Shown here: piece by piece, positions 1 to 9,262 of the stretch | Layout of the letters: each line of letters begins with the position of its first letter | Position numbering within the stretch: position 1 is the first letter of the stretch | Source of the DNA: Steroidobacteraceae bacterium | GTDB taxonomy: Bacteria; Pseudomonadota; Gammaproteobacteria; Steroidobacterales; Steroidobacteraceae | Reading direction: 5' to 3' | DNA length: 64,000 nt | Assembly (NCBI GenBank): GCA_017853555.1 | Contig: JAFMJH010000003.1 | Coordinates: 62,001-126,000 of the forward strand | Notes under the pieces: model-generated | What the model was told of the DNA's origin: nothing | Database searches by the model: none | Seen by the model: the letters and a program-made list of their open reading frames with translations, nothing else | Translations under genes and position numbers: made by a program

Positions 1-203
1 TGGCCAAATATTCGGTATCCGAAACGCTGTTCCAGATCGTCGACCGCTGCGTGCAAGTGCTCGGCGGACGCGGCATCGTCGACGAGACGCAGGTGTCGCG
101 CATCTGGCGCGAGATCCGTGCCTTTCGCGTGTACGACGGCCCGTCGGAAGTTCACCTGTACTCGCTCGCGCGCCGCTTGAAGCGCAACGCCGCGCGATCC
201 TGA
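1..203 (+). CDS. Acyl-CoA dehydrogenase, C-terminal fragment (cut by window edge)
   Basis: The reading frame is open from base 3 to the TGA at 201-203 and gives 66 residues; the gene begins before the window. The peptide has the C-terminal signature of acyl-CoA dehydrogenases: a helix with QVLGGRGIV followed by REIRAFRVYDGPSEVH. In the family this region closes the FAD/acyl-CoA site and the tetramer interface. The enzyme oxidises an acyl-CoA to the 2-enoyl-CoA. Chain-length preference cannot be judged from this fragment. It converges on the multicopper oxidase gene, 21 bases away. Confidence 0.85.
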   Translation, partial: AKYSVSETLFQIVDRCVQVLGGRGIVDETQVSRIWREIRAFRVYDGPSEVHLYSLARRLKRNAARS

Positions 204-224
204 ATCGAGCGTCGGCCGCCTGTT

Positions 225-1496
225 CTATGGCTTGAAGTTCGGGTCCTGACTGACCCGGCGCGCCCGGGTGCCCGCGGGCGCTTCGTAAAAGCCCGGGTCC
301 GCATAGCTCTGCAGGCGATCGCGCACTTTGAGGATGGTCATCATCCCGCCCATCTCGAGATTGCCGTAGGGCCCTTTGCCCATCGCCATCGGCAAAGTGT
401 TCTCGGGCGTATCGTGGAAACTCATGTCGGTGTGCACCTGATGCTCGGCCATGCCGTGCTCACCCATGGAAAAGTAACCGGGCAGATGTTTGGAGATCTG
501 CGGATCGAGGTCGCGCTGCTTGACGCCGAGCGGGTTCGGAATCTCGTGCCCCATGGCATTCATGGTGTGATGCGACTTGTGGCAATGGAACGCCCAATCC
601 CCCGGCAACGAGGCCGTGAACTCGATGTCCACCGTTCCGCCGACCGGCACCAGACTCGTGGTCATGGGCCATTGAGCCGACTCGGGAATGCGACCGGCAT
701 CGGTCCCCACGACTTTGAAATGAGCGCCGTGCAAATGCATCGGATGCTCGTGCATGGACAGGTTGCCGATGCGGATCCGTACCCGTTGCCCGGTGCGTAC
801 CACCATCGGGTCGATCATCGGGAACACCTTGCCGTTCATCGTCCAAAGATTGAAGTCCGTCATCACCGACGGATCGGGACGATACGTACCCGGATGCACC
901 GCCCAGTTGTGCAACAGGATGGCGAAGTCGCGCTGCACCGGATGCGGATCGACGCGCGGATGGATGATGATGAGACCCATCATCCCCATCGCCACTTGCA
1001 CCATTTCGTCGGCGTGCGGGTGGTACATGCGCGTGCCCGATTCGCGCAGCGTGAACTCGTAGACGTAAGTCTCTCCGGGCGCGATCTGCGGCTGATTCAA
1101 ACCGCCCACGCCATCCATGCCGTTCGGCAGCAGGATGCCGTGCCAATGCACCGTCGTGTGCTCGGGCAATTTGTTGGTGACGAAGATGCGCACGCGATCC
1201 CCTTCGATCGCCTCGATCGTGGGACCCGGCGTGCTGCCGTTGTAACCCCAGGCTTTGATGCGCGTGCCGGGGGCGAACTCATGCTCGATTTCTTCGGCGA
1301 TCAGATGGAATTCTTTGACCCCGCCCTTCATCTTGAAAGGCAGACTGCGGCCGTTCAGCGTCACGAGCGGCGCACGCGACGACGACGGTGCACGCGCCGG
1401 GCCCGTGTCGGTCGCGGCACCGGCACCGCCGGCGGCACCCGCCACCCCGGCGGCCAGCAGCAATTGTCTGCGACTCAACGTATCGCGGTCGGTCAC
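225..1496 (-). CDS. Tat-exported multicopper oxidase (copper oxidase)
   Basis: The 423-residue protein starts at GTG and has a twin-arginine signal (SRRQLLLAAG, residues 8-17) followed by an Ala/Gly-rich stretch, so it is predicted to be periplasmic. All copper-ligand blocks are visible: HWHG (117-120), HPH (159-161), HEHPMHLHG (249-257) and HCHKSHH (304-310), which carries the type 1 Cys and the trinuclear-centre histidines. It is short, consistent with two intact cupredoxin domains rather than three. The family oxidises Cu(I) or phenolic/metal substrates with O2. It overlaps the TolC-like gene by 4 nt, so the two are translationally coupled. Such pairs are usually copper-resistance genes; the substrate here is inferred, not shown. 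Confidence 0.88.
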   Translation of the reverse strand: MTDRDTLSRRQLLLAAGVAGAAGGAGAATDTGPARAPSSSRAPLVTLNGRSLPFKMKGGVKEFHLIAEEIEHEFAPGTRIKAWGYNGSTPGPTIEAIEGDRVRIFVTNKLPEHTTVHWHGILLPNGMDGVGGLNQPQIAPGETYVYEFTLRESGTRMYHPHADEMVQVAMGMMGLIIIHPRVDPHPVQRDFAILLHNWAVHPGTYRPDPSVMTDFNLWTMNGKVFPMIDPMVVRTGQRVRIRIGNLSMHEHPMHLHGAHFKVVGTDAGRIPESAQWPMTTSLVPVGGTVDIEFTASLPGDWAFHCHKSHHTMNAMGHEIPNPLGVKQRDLDPQISKHLPGYFSMGEHGMAEHQVHTDMSFHDTPENTLPMAMGKGPYGNLEMGGMMTILKVRDRLQSYADPGFYEAPAGTRARRVSQDPNFKP

Positions 1497-2917
1497 TTGG
1501 AGGTCTCCGCAACGGCCGGCGCGAAACGCGCGAGCGACAAATCACCACTCGCCCGCGCAAGTTGCAGGCGCGCCAACCAATAGTCGCGCAGCGCGGCGAC
1601 CGATTCGATCTCGGCCTCGAGCGCCTCCTGGCGCGCATGCATCGGATCGAACGGTCCGCGCAACATGAAGAAAAACTCGCGCGACGTGCCGTCGACGATT
1701 TTGGCGCGTGCCGGCACGACTTCTTTGGTCCACAGCTCGGCCCGACGTCGCGCATTGGCAAGCGCCGCCTGCGCGCTGCGCACCTCGAGTCGCACATCGA
1801 GCGCAAGTGCTTCGGCTCTGCGCATCGCAAGGCGCGACTCCGCGTGACGCGCAGCCACCTCGGCGGTACGGGCATCGAACAACGGCAACTCGAGTGCCAG
1901 GGCGGGGCCGCGCGAGCGCTCACCGCTCGCATCGGTCTCGCGGACCGCGCCGCCCTCGAGCTGCGGCACGATGCGCGTCGCACGTGCCGTTCCGAGCCGC
2001 GCCACGCTCGCCTCGACGCGCCGGCGCGCCGCCTGCACGTCGAGCCGCGCGCGCAATGCTTCGGCTTCGCTCGCGGCGACGGGCGGATCGCCCTGCGGCA
2101 ACGCCGGTACGGCGCCGAGCAACTTCACGGGCGCCTCGCGCTCGAGCACGCCCATCAAACGCGCCAACTCGAAGCGCGCGTTGAGCGCCTCGAGCGCGGC
2201 GTCATCGGCGGTCTGCTGCGCATGCAGAAAACTCGTGCGCTCCTGCTCGAAGTCGAGCATTTTCAAATTGCCGGCATCGCGATAACGACCGGCCACTTCG
2301 AAGGCGAGCCGACCGAGATCGGCGTGCTGACGCCGCAGCTCCGCGATGCGCGCGGCGGTCAAAGCCCGCAAATGTCGCTCCCGCGCCTCGATCGCGAGGT
2401 GTTGCACCGCAAGCGCCGCCTCCAATCGCGCCCCGTCGAGCTCGATGGCGGCAGCACGACGCCGCGCAGGCAGCGTCAGCAAATCGATCAACTGGGTCGT
2501 GAGCCCCCAGTCGACGGTCGCACCGCCGCCATCGGCGAGGGCGCGTCGCTGCCAATCGATCACCGGGTTCGGCGCACTCGCGGCCGACAGATAGTCGGCG
2601 CGGGCGATACCGAGCGTTTCGAACTGGGCTTGCAGATCGGGGCTCGCGAGCAAAGCGATCTGCGCCGCGCGCTCGACGTCGACACCCGCCGCCAACGCTT
2701 CGTCGATGCGTCGTGCCGCGACCGCATCGGCCGCCGCATCGCGACGCCACACGATCTCGCCGCTTTGCTGCGGCAGTACTTCATCAGGCAATTGCGCACA
2801 TGCCGAACACAGCGCGGCGGCAAGGACCAAGGTCAAATATTTGACCGACGGGCTGCCAGCCGATCCTTGACTGCCCGAAACGGCGCAGCGGAATCGCTCA
2901 TCACCCGAGTCGCGCAT
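1493..2917 (-). CDS. TolC-family outer membrane efflux protein
   Basis: The 474-residue protein has the TolC/CusC layout: long Ala/Arg/Glu-rich helices in two similar halves (about 60-260 and 270-460) interrupted by strand-forming loops. A hydrophobic segment near residues 28-42 (LTLVLAAALCSAC) could be a signal or lipoprotein signal. About 24 hydrophilic residues precede it, so the real start may be internal, but no in-frame ATG or GTG lies between. The ATG at 2917 is 3 nt after the stop of the BtuM-like gene, and the stop overlaps the multicopper oxidase start. It would be the outer membrane channel of a tripartite pump; no RND or membrane-fusion partner is in the window. Confidence 0.82.
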   Translation of the reverse strand: MRDSGDERFRCAVSGSQGSAGSPSVKYLTLVLAAALCSACAQLPDEVLPQQSGEIVWRRDAAADAVAARRIDEALAAGVDVERAAQIALLASPDLQAQFETLGIARADYLSAASAPNPVIDWQRRALADGGGATVDWGLTTQLIDLLTLPARRRAAAIELDGARLEAALAVQHLAIEARERHLRALTAARIAELRRQHADLGRLAFEVAGRYRDAGNLKMLDFEQERTSFLHAQQTADDAALEALNARFELARLMGVLEREAPVKLLGAVPALPQGDPPVAASEAEALRARLDVQAARRRVEASVARLGTARATRIVPQLEGGAVRETDASGERSRGPALALELPLFDARTAEVAARHAESRLAMRRAEALALDVRLEVRSAQAALANARRRAELWTKEVVPARAKIVDGTSREFFFMLRGPFDPMHARQEALEAEIESVAALRDYWLARLQLARASGDLSLARFAPAVAETSK

Positions 2918-2920
2918 CGC

Positions 2921-3475
2921 TTACTGCTGGGCGGCCGGAGTCCGCGATTGCAGGAGCACCGCGGCACCGAGTCCCGCCGCCACGAAACCCGCCATAGTGA
3001 GCAGATAGTGCGGGAAATAACCCGCCACCGCCTCGACGTACGCGAGCGCAGTCAAGGCAGGGTCCGAGGCCGACAAATACATGCCGAGATTGGCGATCGA
3101 GAAGGCGGCGGCCGCACCGACGGCGACCGTGACCGGCGCCAGGGAAAGACGCGAGGTGGCGATGCCCGCGATCCACAGCGAACCGTAGGCCGGAATCAAA
3201 AACAGATAGGCCGGCGAGAAGCAGTCAGCCGGCGTGCCGAGCGCAACTGCGGCCAAGTCGATGATCCAGGCGAGCAAAAAGAATGCGCCGAACAAGACCA
3301 TGTCGGCGAGCCAAAGACCCGCGAGGAAGAATACGGCCCAGGAGGCATCGGGCAGGCCCGCGAATTCACCGAAGTGTCCGAGACGGGTCACGCCCATCAC
3401 GGCAGCCAACGCCGCGACGATGATCCATTTATGCATCGTGCCGCTCGAGTCGTCGAAGTTGAACCTGAATTGCAT
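2921..3475 (-). CDS. BtuM-like integral membrane protein (candidate cobalamin transporter)
   Basis: The 184-residue hydrophobic protein has five to six predicted membrane segments and starts 11 nt after btuB, downstream of a cobalamin riboswitch. Small solitary ECF S-component-like proteins of the BtuM family, reported in Gram-negative bacteria, have this size and context and rely on a conserved cysteine for cobalamin handling. One cysteine is present here (C85, in ADCFSPAYLF). The assignment rests mostly on context, size and topology, because I cannot align it. A second ATG at residue 14 (MHKWIIVAAL) would make the N-terminus start directly at the first helix. It could instead be another B12- or cobalt-linked membrane protein. 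Confidence 0.6.
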   Translation of the reverse strand: MQFRFNFDDSSGTMHKWIIVAALAAVMGVTRLGHFGEFAGLPDASWAVFFLAGLWLADMVLFGAFFLLAWIIDLAAVALGTPADCFSPAYLFLIPAYGSLWIAGIATSRLSLAPVTVAVGAAAAFSIANLGMYLSASDPALTALAYVEAVAGYFPHYLLTMAGFVAAGLGAAVLLQSRTPAAQQ

Positions 3476-3486
3476 GCGTAGACCCC

Positions 3487-5319
3487 TCAACGAGTGCCGT
3501 GGTAACGAATGGTGAAGAATGCCTCTCGCCCGAGCGCAGGATACAACGAAGTCGTCTCGTAGCGACGATCCAAAGCGTTTGCGAGGCGAAATTGCAAGTC
3601 GATGATCGGGGAGGCGCGATAGGTTGCGGCCAAATCGACGACCGTGTACGCGCCGAGCGGGATGCGATTGGCGAGATCGTCGAACCGACCACCCGCAAAT
3701 CGCAGATCGCCCGCAAGGTCGAAATCTCCGCCACGCCAGGCCAGCGTGGACTTGCCCGACCAATGCGGACGACGCGGCAACTCGCGACCGCTCGGCACAC
3801 CCGCCGAGCGATCCATGGCGTCGAGCCAGCCGAGCGACTGCTCGAGCCGAAATGCGCCGAATCGCCAAGCGATGTTGGCATCGACCCCGGTGAGACGCGC
3901 ACGTGCGATGTTTTTGGGCAGATAAGTTTTGGTGTCGAACGCGACCAGATCGTCCACCGCGCTGCGATAGACGGCGACCGACCAACGACCCCACGCCGGA
4001 TGATGTTTGAGGCCGAGCTCGCTGGTCACCGACCGCTCGGGCGACAACGACGGGTTGCCGTAGAGCGGGTAGTACAAATCATTGAAAGTCGGCGCCCGAA
4101 AGGCATTGGCGATGCTGGCATAAAGTTGCATGCCGGCGGCGAAACGGAAGCCGAGCGCGAGACTGCCGGTCGAATGACCGCCGAACTGCTGATTCTCGTC
4201 ATAACGACCCGACACGCCGAGACTGTACGGGCCGCGCGCCGTCGAATACTGGAGGAATGCCGCACGATTGCGCCGCGCATCGACCGTATAGCGCGTGCTG
4301 CTGTCGACCTCGTCGCGCAACCAGTCGAGTCCCGCCACCCACTCGCCCCCGGTAGCGGAAAAATCGTTCTGCCAAGTGGCGCTGAAACGGCGCGAGTCGA
4401 AGCGCGACGTCGTCGTCACGCCGCGTCGCAAAGAAATCGATTGATCGTCCGCGCGACCGAGCGTGAGCACGCTGCGCACACCATCGAGCCACGTACCGCG
4501 CACCGTGGTACCGACGATTTGGTTGCGCAAATCCGACTCGTTCAAAAAAGAACTGTCGAAGGCGACATGCGCTTTGGCGCGCTGCGCAAAGGCTTCAAGC
4601 TGCGTACCGTCCGCAAGCCGCGTACCGGCGCGCACATTCACGCTGCTGTTGCGATACGGATCGCGATCGGGCTCGTTCGTGAAACAGCCGCCGCCCGGCG
4701 GAAACGGTGCACCGGCGCAGGCATTCGTGCCGTCCGTCGCCAAATGGGACAACTGGATGTCCGCCCAGGCCGATTCATCACCGAGCCCGAATCCGGCCGA
4801 TGCCTGCCGCGTACCGTGCGAACCGGTGGTCAGGCGCACCGTGGGCGCGGCCGACGCTCCGCGACGGGTGAAAATCTGCACGATGCCCGCCATCGCATCC
4901 GGTCCGTAAAGGCTGGAACGCGGACCGCGAACGATTTCGATGCGCTCGATCGTGTCGAGCGGCAGGTCCTGGATCGCGGGGATTCCGGCGGTGACCGAGC
5001 CGATGCGCACGCCGTCCACGAGCCACAGCGTTTGCGCCGAATTTCCGCCGCGCAGGAAGACCGACGTCGGCTGCCCCACTCCGCCGGAGCGCGCGATGCT
5101 CACCCCTTCGACGCCGGCGAGCACCTCGTCGAGCGTGCGCGCCTGCAGGCGCTCGATGTCGGCGCGCTCGAGCAGCGTCACCGACGCGAGCGTGTCGTCG
5201 ACGTTCTGCTGCAGACGGGACGCGGTGACGACCACGCCCTCGGTTGCCGAAGCGCAAGGCGCCGCGACGATCGCCGCGGCGAGTAACGCGGCCAACGCCG
5301 CGCGCAAAGAAATGGACAT
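3487..5319 (-). CDS. btuB: TonB-dependent vitamin B12 receptor BtuB
   Basis: The 610-residue outer membrane receptor has a signal peptide (residues 1-25, ending ASA), a TonB-box-like segment GVVVTAS just after it, a plug domain (LDEVLAGVEGVSIARSGG; IERIEIVRGPRSSLYGPDAMAG) and a C-terminal barrel ending in an aromatic strand (AFFTIRYHGTR). Length matches E. coli BtuB. The upstream cobalamin riboswitch makes corrinoid uptake the most likely function. A good ribosome site (GAGGGAG, 6 nt before ATG) fixes the start. It leads an operon-like run with the BtuM-like gene and two metal-efflux-type genes. Confidence 0.9.
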   Translation of the reverse strand: MSISLRAALAALLAAAIVAAPCASATEGVVVTASRLQQNVDDTLASVTLLERADIERLQARTLDEVLAGVEGVSIARSGGVGQPTSVFLRGGNSAQTLWLVDGVRIGSVTAGIPAIQDLPLDTIERIEIVRGPRSSLYGPDAMAGIVQIFTRRGASAAPTVRLTTGSHGTRQASAGFGLGDESAWADIQLSHLATDGTNACAGAPFPPGGGCFTNEPDRDPYRNSSVNVRAGTRLADGTQLEAFAQRAKAHVAFDSSFLNESDLRNQIVGTTVRGTWLDGVRSVLTLGRADDQSISLRRGVTTTSRFDSRRFSATWQNDFSATGGEWVAGLDWLRDEVDSSTRYTVDARRNRAAFLQYSTARGPYSLGVSGRYDENQQFGGHSTGSLALGFRFAAGMQLYASIANAFRAPTFNDLYYPLYGNPSLSPERSVTSELGLKHHPAWGRWSVAVYRSAVDDLVAFDTKTYLPKNIARARLTGVDANIAWRFGAFRLEQSLGWLDAMDRSAGVPSGRELPRRPHWSGKSTLAWRGGDFDLAGDLRFAGGRFDDLANRIPLGAYTVVDLAATYRASPIIDLQFRLANALDRRYETTSLYPALGREAFFTIRYHGTR

Positions 5320-5364
5320 CCGACACTCCCTCGCGCGACCACCCGTGCGCGAAACGACGTTGAA

Positions 5365-5545
5365 ACGACGCGAGGCCGGTCTCCGGACTGACGAGCAAGC
5401 GCCGTGGCGCTTTGGCGAACCGCCTTCCCATGCTTTGCGAGCACAGTGGCTTGGATGTGGTTCGCCGAAACTCGATCACCGTTGCGGGGGCAGTGTCGGA
5501 TTGGCTTTGCGAGCCCACCGACTTCCCGTTTAACCCGAATCGTTG
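5365..5545 (-). promoter_or_regulatory. Cobalamin (B12) riboswitch upstream of btuB
   Basis: Read on the minus strand, this leader contains the conserved pieces of a cobalamin riboswitch in order: AAACGGGAA near 5530, the GCCCCCGCAACGGT core near 5490, AAGCCA, GGGAAGG near 5435, and the B12 box GTCAGTCCGGAGACCGGCC (about 5374-5392). It lies between selO and btuB, about 45 nt before the btuB start, where it can expose or hide the ribosome site. It accounts for most of the 306-base gene-free stretch 5320-5625. The exact ends are approximate. Known elements of this class shut off expression when adenosyl- or hydroxocobalamin binds. Confidence 0.92.
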
Positions 5546-5625
5546 CGAGCGACTCGGACACCTCACGAACGATGCGAAGGCTACGCTCGCCTCGCGCAGA
5601 CGTCAACGCAAGTGGACGAGCGTGA

Positions 5626-7221
5626 TCACGAACTGCACGAGAGCGCCGAGCAACCGGGGCGATCGCGCGCCCATTCCGGACGACGCGCCGCCAGATCGTC
5701 ACAACCCTGTTGTTCGCGGTAGGGCTCTCGCAACACGGTCAGCAAGCGCTCGAGTACGGATACATCACCGGCTTCGGCGGCCTCGATCGCTTGTTGCGCC
5801 AAATAGTTACGCGGCAAATACAAAGGATTGATCAAGTCCATCCCGGCGCAACGCGCGGCGACATCCTGCGAAGTAGGATCGAGGCTCGAGCGCGCGCGAT
5901 AGCGCGCGAACCACTGCGACCACCGCGTTCGCAGTTCGACGCCGGCGTCGCCGTCGAAGGCTGCGGGATCGTAGAGCGCATCGCGCAACAGAACATCGGG
6001 AGTCGTTGCACGATCGCGATGCAGGCGGGTGAGATTGCGAAAGAAGATCGGCACGTCGATCTCGTGTGCCGCAAGCAGGGCATACATCGCCTCGAGCAGC
6101 GCATCGTCGTCCTCGCGATCGAGCGCGGCGAACCCCAATTTGTCCGCCAACATGCGCCGATGGGTTCGTGCGAAGGTCTGCCGATAATGATCGAGCCCCT
6201 CGTGCAGCGGCGCCTCGTCGGCAAACAAAGATTTCAAGGAGCCCGCGAGCCGCGCCAGATTCCAGGCCCCGATCTGCGGCTGTCGCGCATAGGCATAGCG
6301 ACGCCCCGCGAAATCGGTGGTGTTCGGCGTCCAGTCGGGATCCCAGGTTTCCAGCCAACCGTACGGGCCGTAATCGATCGTGAGCCCGAGAATCGACATG
6401 TTGTCGGTGTTCATCACCCCGTGCACGAATCCGACCCGCATCCAATGCGCCATCAGCCGCGCCGTTCGCTCGCAAACCTCGCGAAACCAGCGCGCGTAAC
6501 GCGCGGGATCGGCGCCGTCGAGTTCGGGGAAATGCTCGGCGATCACGAAATCGGCGAGCTGTCGCAAGATCGCGTGTTCACCGCGCGCCGCATGCATCTC
6601 GAAATTGCCGAAGCGCACGAACGACGGCGCCACCCGACATACGATGGCGCCCGGCTCGGCCCGCGGGCGGCCGTCGTAGAACATGTCGCGCACCACCGTC
6701 TCGCCGGTGGCGACGAGACTCAGCGCGCGCGTGGTCGGTACGCCGAGCGCATGCATCGCTTCGCTGCACAAAAACTCGCGCAGCGAAGATCGCAACACCG
6801 CCCGACCATCGGCATGCCGCGAATACGGCGTCATGCCCGCGCCTTTGAGTTGCAACTCGCGCGACCGTCCGTCGCGTGCCGTCAGTTCGCCGAGCGAAAT
6901 CGCCCGACCATCACCAAGTTGATCGGCCCAGTGGCCGAATTGATGCCCCGCGTAGCGTGCGGCCCAGGGACGCATGCCGCGGGCGAGCGCATTGCCCGCC
7001 AGAATTTGTACGCTTGCATCACGCTCGCCCGGTCGCATCAGCCCAAGTTCGTCGGCGAGCAGACCCGACCACGCGAGCAGATGCGGCGCAGCCACCTTCG
7101 TCGGCTCGACGAAGCTGTAACAGGCATCGGCGACAAGCCGCGTTCCCGGATGACGCGCGGGATCGGCGGGCAATGCATCGACGTACCGATGCGCGAACTC
7201 GAGATCGCAGAGGGGCTTCAC
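5626..7221 (-). CDS. selO: SelO/YdiU-family protein adenylyltransferase
   Basis: The 531-residue protein matches the SelO/YdiU (UPF0061) pseudokinase family, which AMPylates Ser/Thr/Tyr of target proteins and has been linked to redox stress. Recognisable blocks are [24 protein letters not shown] (near 80-105, the nucleotide region), [39 protein letters not shown], and [22 protein letters not shown], which has the metal-binding N and D residues. The C-terminus ends SCSS, where eukaryotic members carry selenocysteine. The start is GTG with GGGAG just upstream. It is oriented like btuB but lies upstream of the riboswitch, so it is not expected to be B12-regulated. Confidence 0.9.
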   Translation of the reverse strand: MKPLCDLEFAHRYVDALPADPARHPGTRLVADACYSFVEPTKVAAPHLLAWSGLLADELGLMRPGERDASVQILAGNALARGMRPWAARYAGHQFGHWADQLGDGRAISLGELTARDGRSRELQLKGAGMTPYSRHADGRAVLRSSLREFLCSEAMHALGVPTTRALSLVATGETVVRDMFYDGRPRAEPGAIVCRVAPSFVRFGNFEMHAARGEHAILRQLADFVIAEHFPELDGADPARYARWFREVCERTARLMAHWMRVGFVHGVMNTDNMSILGLTIDYGPYGWLETWDPDWTPNTTDFAGRRYAYARQPQIGAWNLARLAGSLKSLFADEAPLHEGLDHYRQTFARTHRRMLADKLGFAALDREDDDALLEAMYALLAAHEIDVPIFFRNLTRLHRDRATTPDVLLRDALYDPAAFDGDAGVELRTRWSQWFARYRARSSLDPTSQDVAARCAGMDLINPLYLPRNYLAQQAIEAAEAGDVSVLERLLTVLREPYREQQGCDDLAARRPEWARDRPGCSALSCSS

Positions 7222-7292
7222 GGTCTCCCTGCCCCGCCTGCACGCGCGAGGCGCGCTTGCCCGAAAGACGCGCCGCGCCTACGCTCGCGTCG

Positions 7293-8129
7293 ATGGCCGA
7301 CGTTCGTCTCGTTTCTTTGCACGTACATCCGATCAAATCCTGTCGGGCGATCGATCTGCATTGTGCCCGAATCGGCTCCGTCGGACTCGAACACGACCGC
7401 AGCTGGATGGTGGTGGATGGCAACGGGCGCTTCATCACCCAGCGCACGCACCCGGCCCTCGCGCGCGTCGCCGTCGCCATCACCGATGCCGGACTCACGC
7501 TGCACGCGGCAGCCGATACGGCACCGTTGCACGTGCAACGGCCGGCCGCAGACGCACCGCTGCGACGCGTCGAAGTATGGCGTGACACCGTCCTCGCGCG
7601 CAGCGCCGGCGCGGCGGCGGCGGAATTCTTTTCACGTCTGCTCGGCATAGCGGCGGAACTCGTTGCCGTCGGCGCCGAAACGCAACGCATGCAATGCAAC
7701 GAGTGGACCGAGGGCGTCGCCGTGCCGGTGCATTTTGCCGACGGTTATCCGCTGCTCGTCTGCAATCGCGCATCCCTCGATGCGCTCAACGCGCGCCTGC
7801 CAGAGCCGTTGCCGATGACGCGCTTTCGACCCAACCTGGTGATCGAAGGTCTCGCGGCGTTCGAGGAAGACGCGATCGACTCGATCGACATCGGTCCGGT
7901 GACTTTGCGCTTTGCAAAGCCCTGCACGCGCTGCGGCATGACGGGCGTGGACCAGCAGACCGGGCTGCGCGCAAATGATCCGCTCGAGGTGCTGCGCGCC
8001 TTTCGCTACGACGCGCTACTCAAAGGCGTGACGTTCGGCCAGAACGCCACGGTGGTACGCGGCGCCGGCGAGTCCTTGCGCGTCGGGGATGCGGTCAGGG
8101 TGTCGCGACGAGCTCGACCCGCGCGGTGA
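7293..8129 (+). CDS. MOSC domain-containing protein (YcbX-like)
   Basis: The 278-residue protein has an N-terminal beta-barrel domain (VRLVSLHVHPIKSCRAIDL; GLEHDRSWMVVD) and a C-terminal MOSC domain with the conserved cysteine region FAKPCTRCGMTGVD (about 205-220). MOSC proteins such as YcbX and mARC bind the molybdenum cofactor and reduce N-hydroxylated compounds with a redox partner. No ferredoxin domain is fused here. The ATG at 7293 matches the usual N-terminus. A -10-like TACGCT ends 7 nt before the ATG, so the mRNA may be leaderless. It is divergent from selO and overlaps the convergent desaturase gene by 35 nt. Confidence 0.87.
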   Translation: MADVRLVSLHVHPIKSCRAIDLHCARIGSVGLEHDRSWMVVDGNGRFITQRTHPALARVAVAITDAGLTLHAAADTAPLHVQRPAADAPLRRVEVWRDTVLARSAGAAAAEFFSRLLGIAAELVAVGAETQRMQCNEWTEGVAVPVHFADGYPLLVCNRASLDALNARLPEPLPMTRFRPNLVIEGLAAFEEDAIDSIDIGPVTLRFAKPCTRCGMTGVDQQTGLRANDPLEVLRAFRYDALLKGVTFGQNATVVRGAGESLRVGDAVRVSRRARPAR

Positions 8130-9174
8130 CCTGACCTCGAAAGTCGAGCCAGGCGTGGTTCGCGTAGTCGTAGAGCTTGCAACTGCGCACACACTCGGCA
8201 TAGGTCTGCCAGGTCATGCGGTAGCTGCGATAGCTGTCCTGGAACTTCTCTTCCAGCATGCGCTGCGCCCGACGCAGCGAATACATCGGGATGCGCGGAT
8301 TCAGATGGTGGGCGTTGTGCTCCATGATGTTGTGGAGCAGACGATCGAGACCGAACGGCAATTTCACGTGCGCGGTCGAGGTCAGATAGGCGCGATAACG
8401 CTGCCAATCGTGCCGCTTGTGGAACCAGGCGATCGATGGATGCGTGTGGTGGACGAACACCACGAAACCCATGACCGCATTCCAGATCGCGAACGGCACG
8501 AACACGCCGAGCGCCAGCAGCAGCCAGACGTTCTGATCGGTTTCGTAGGCGGCGATCGCGACCAAGGTGATCCATACGCCCATCGACACCGTGACCAGCG
8601 CACTGTCCCAGTGATATTTCGCACGGCTCGCGCCGATCTGCCGACGCGTGGCGAAATAGAGCTTCTTCCACCACAACTCGACGAAGTAATAGAGACCCCA
8701 GCCCAAGCCGCTGCGGTAGATGCGCTCGAGCACGCGCCGATACCCCGGCAGCGCATCGAATTCTTCTTTCGAGAACGGCGCCCAGACCTGGTCGCGCCCC
8801 TTGAGATTGTTGAAGCCGTGATGCGCGACGTTGTGGCCGACGTCCCACAAGCTGAAGGCGGTCATCGAAGGCAGGAATGCGACGCGCCCGAAGATGTCGT
8901 TGAGCAGCGGACTTTTGAAGAAGCTGCCATGACAGGCATCGTGACCGATGAGGAACAAGCGCACGATCCCGGCGGTGATGAGCGCAGACCCCGCGAGCTT
9001 CCAACCCAACCCGGTTTCCATGACGACCAGGGCGACGCCGGCCCCGAAAATGCACAGGTCCACCAGCAGCGCGAAGAACGGACGCCAGAAACCGGCATTC
9101 TCGAACGCCAGCAACAACGCCTTGCGACTGACCGTCGGGCTCGGATCGGCTTGCGGGGGACCTATCGATTCCAT
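8095..9174 (-). CDS. Membrane fatty acid desaturase
   Basis: The 359-residue protein has the three histidine boxes of membrane di-iron desaturases: HDACH, HNVAHH, and HNAHH preceded by HNIMEH. Pairs of hydrophobic segments separate them. It introduces a double bond into fatty acyl chains of membrane lipids using electrons from ferredoxin or cytochrome b5-like donors; regiospecificity cannot be read from sequence. The ATG at 9174 is chosen because GAGG sits 9 nt upstream; an in-frame GTG eight codons earlier has no usable ribosome site. The 3' end overlaps the convergent MOSC gene by 35 nt. Confidence 0.88.
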   Translation of the reverse strand: MESIGPPQADPSPTVSRKALLLAFENAGFWRPFFALLVDLCIFGAGVALVVMETGLGWKLAGSALITAGIVRLFLIGHDACHGSFFKSPLLNDIFGRVAFLPSMTAFSLWDVGHNVAHHGFNNLKGRDQVWAPFSKEEFDALPGYRRVLERIYRSGLGWGLYYFVELWWKKLYFATRRQIGASRAKYHWDSALVTVSMGVWITLVAIAAYETDQNVWLLLALGVFVPFAIWNAVMGFVVFVHHTHPSIAWFHKRHDWQRYRAYLTSTAHVKLPFGLDRLLHNIMEHNAHHLNPRIPMYSLRRAQRMLEEKFQDSYRSYRMTWQTYAECVRSCKLYDYANHAWLDFRGQVTARVELVATP

Positions 9175-9224
9175 GTGCGTGCACCTCGTCCGGATCACCT
9201 CCGGGGCACGCAGTTTAGCAGGAA

Positions 9225-9255
9225 GCCCAACCCTCAGCCTGCCCGAGGGTTGGGC
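9225..9255. terminator. 11-bp perfect hairpin, possible bidirectional terminator
   Basis: GCCCAACCCTC and GAGGGTTGGGC form a perfect 11-bp stem with a 9-nt loop. It lies between the 3' end of the IS3-type orfA and the 5' end of the desaturase gene, both on the minus strand. Neither side has a strong T-run, so intrinsic termination is only probable. Confidence 0.55.
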
Positions 9256-9262
9256 GGTCCGT

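Noticed and set aside
5710-7650. 646-codon open frame on the plus strand
   Set aside because: It lies antisense to selO and then out of frame over the MOSC gene; low-complexity Arg/His-rich product without family features.
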